Shown in pieces: positions 62,991-63,098 of a stretch of 63,098 bases of DNA. A program made the translations under genes and the position numbers. The first letter of the stretch is position 1. Each line of letters begins with the position of its first letter. Source of the stretch: Bacillota bacterium (GTDB taxonomy: Bacteria; Bacillota; Clostridia; Lachnospirales; Lachnospiraceae); NCBI GenBank assembly GCA_023415475.1, contig JAEZKL010000110.1, forward strand, positions 1 through 63,098, in the 5' to 3' direction. The notes under the pieces were generated by a model. The model was given only the letters and a program-made list of their open reading frames with translations. It did not search any database and was not told where the DNA came from.

Positions 62991-63098
62991 TATGGTATAA
63001 TGCAGGAAAGGCCAACACGCATCCCTCACACACAGGTTGCCTGACATCTTATTGTTTTGTATGCCATTATCAAACAAAAAATGTTTGCTTCTGTCATA

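Overview
The window reads as a chromosomal segment of a low-GC, anaerobic, probably spore-forming Clostridia member, most likely Lachnospiraceae (Clostridium phytofermentans / Anaerocolumna / Lachnoclostridium type). This is inferred from strong AGGAGG ribosome sites, a yajC-tgt pair, several plant and glycan polysaccharide enzymes (GH4, GH11, GH130), LysM/SleB and LysM/GH18 spore-type proteins, S-layer-homology proteins, and many c-di-GMP and chemotaxis proteins. No rRNA, CRISPR array, insertion sequence, integrase or phage module was found. Two tRNA genes (Val and Ala) are present.

Layout. 1-5.2 kb: an 18-bp minisatellite at the left edge, yajC-tgt, and a dCache/HAMP/GGDEF/EAL protein. 5.2-11.2 kb: a chitobiose-like cluster (LacI repressor, GH4 6-phospho-beta-glycosidase, BadF-type sugar kinase and ChbG deacetylase on the minus strand, with a divergent GPH-family importer). 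It looks like a chb pathway in which a transporter plus a kinase replaces the PTS. 11.2-17.8 kb: class II aldolase, thioesterase, SDR, an archaeal-type aspartyl-tRNA synthetase behind a leader region that looks like an Asp-codon attenuator, an OGG-type glycosylase and a GNAT. 17.9-27 kb: MFS protein, ECF S-component (niacin-like), HD-GYP phosphodiesterase, GH130 phosphorylase, DUF2752 protein and a MoxR-DUF58-membrane protein operon. 27-39 kb: a chemoreceptor carrying a cytoplasmic periplasmic-binding-type domain, a second GGDEF-EAL protein, a SUMF1-like lipoprotein and a GH11 xylanase that share palindromic upstream sites, then LysM/SleB, PrcB-like and degenerate GH18 proteins, DUF454 and the two tRNAs.

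39.4-53.5 kb, directly after tRNA-Ala, looks by eye more GC-rich than its surroundings and is built like an acquired surface-protein island: a PAS-AraC-PAS-AraC regulator, a PAS-only partner, a lipoprotein, two large SLH adhesin-like proteins with a nearly identical C-terminal module, a membrane-embedded LuxR regulator, a free LuxR protein and a frameshifted remnant. 53.6-63.1 kb: nitroreductase, small proteins (YmaF, an Arg-rich protein, a 22-residue Cys peptide), a DeoR / phosphatase / organophosphate-transporter operon, a TetR-controlled flavin operon with a broken apbE, and a second chemoreceptor.

Best candidates for something undescribed: (1) the leader peptide with three consecutive Asp codons plus terminator ahead of the archaeal-type AspRS; (2) the tandem PAS-AraC regulator and its surface-protein island; (3) the MCP with a sugar-binding-type domain placed in the cytoplasm; (4) the tiny Cys peptide gene whose 3' element is shared with another small-protein gene. 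Start codons were moved from the longest reading frame wherever a Shine-Dalgarno decided the matter. All functional calls come from reading motifs; no database search was run.
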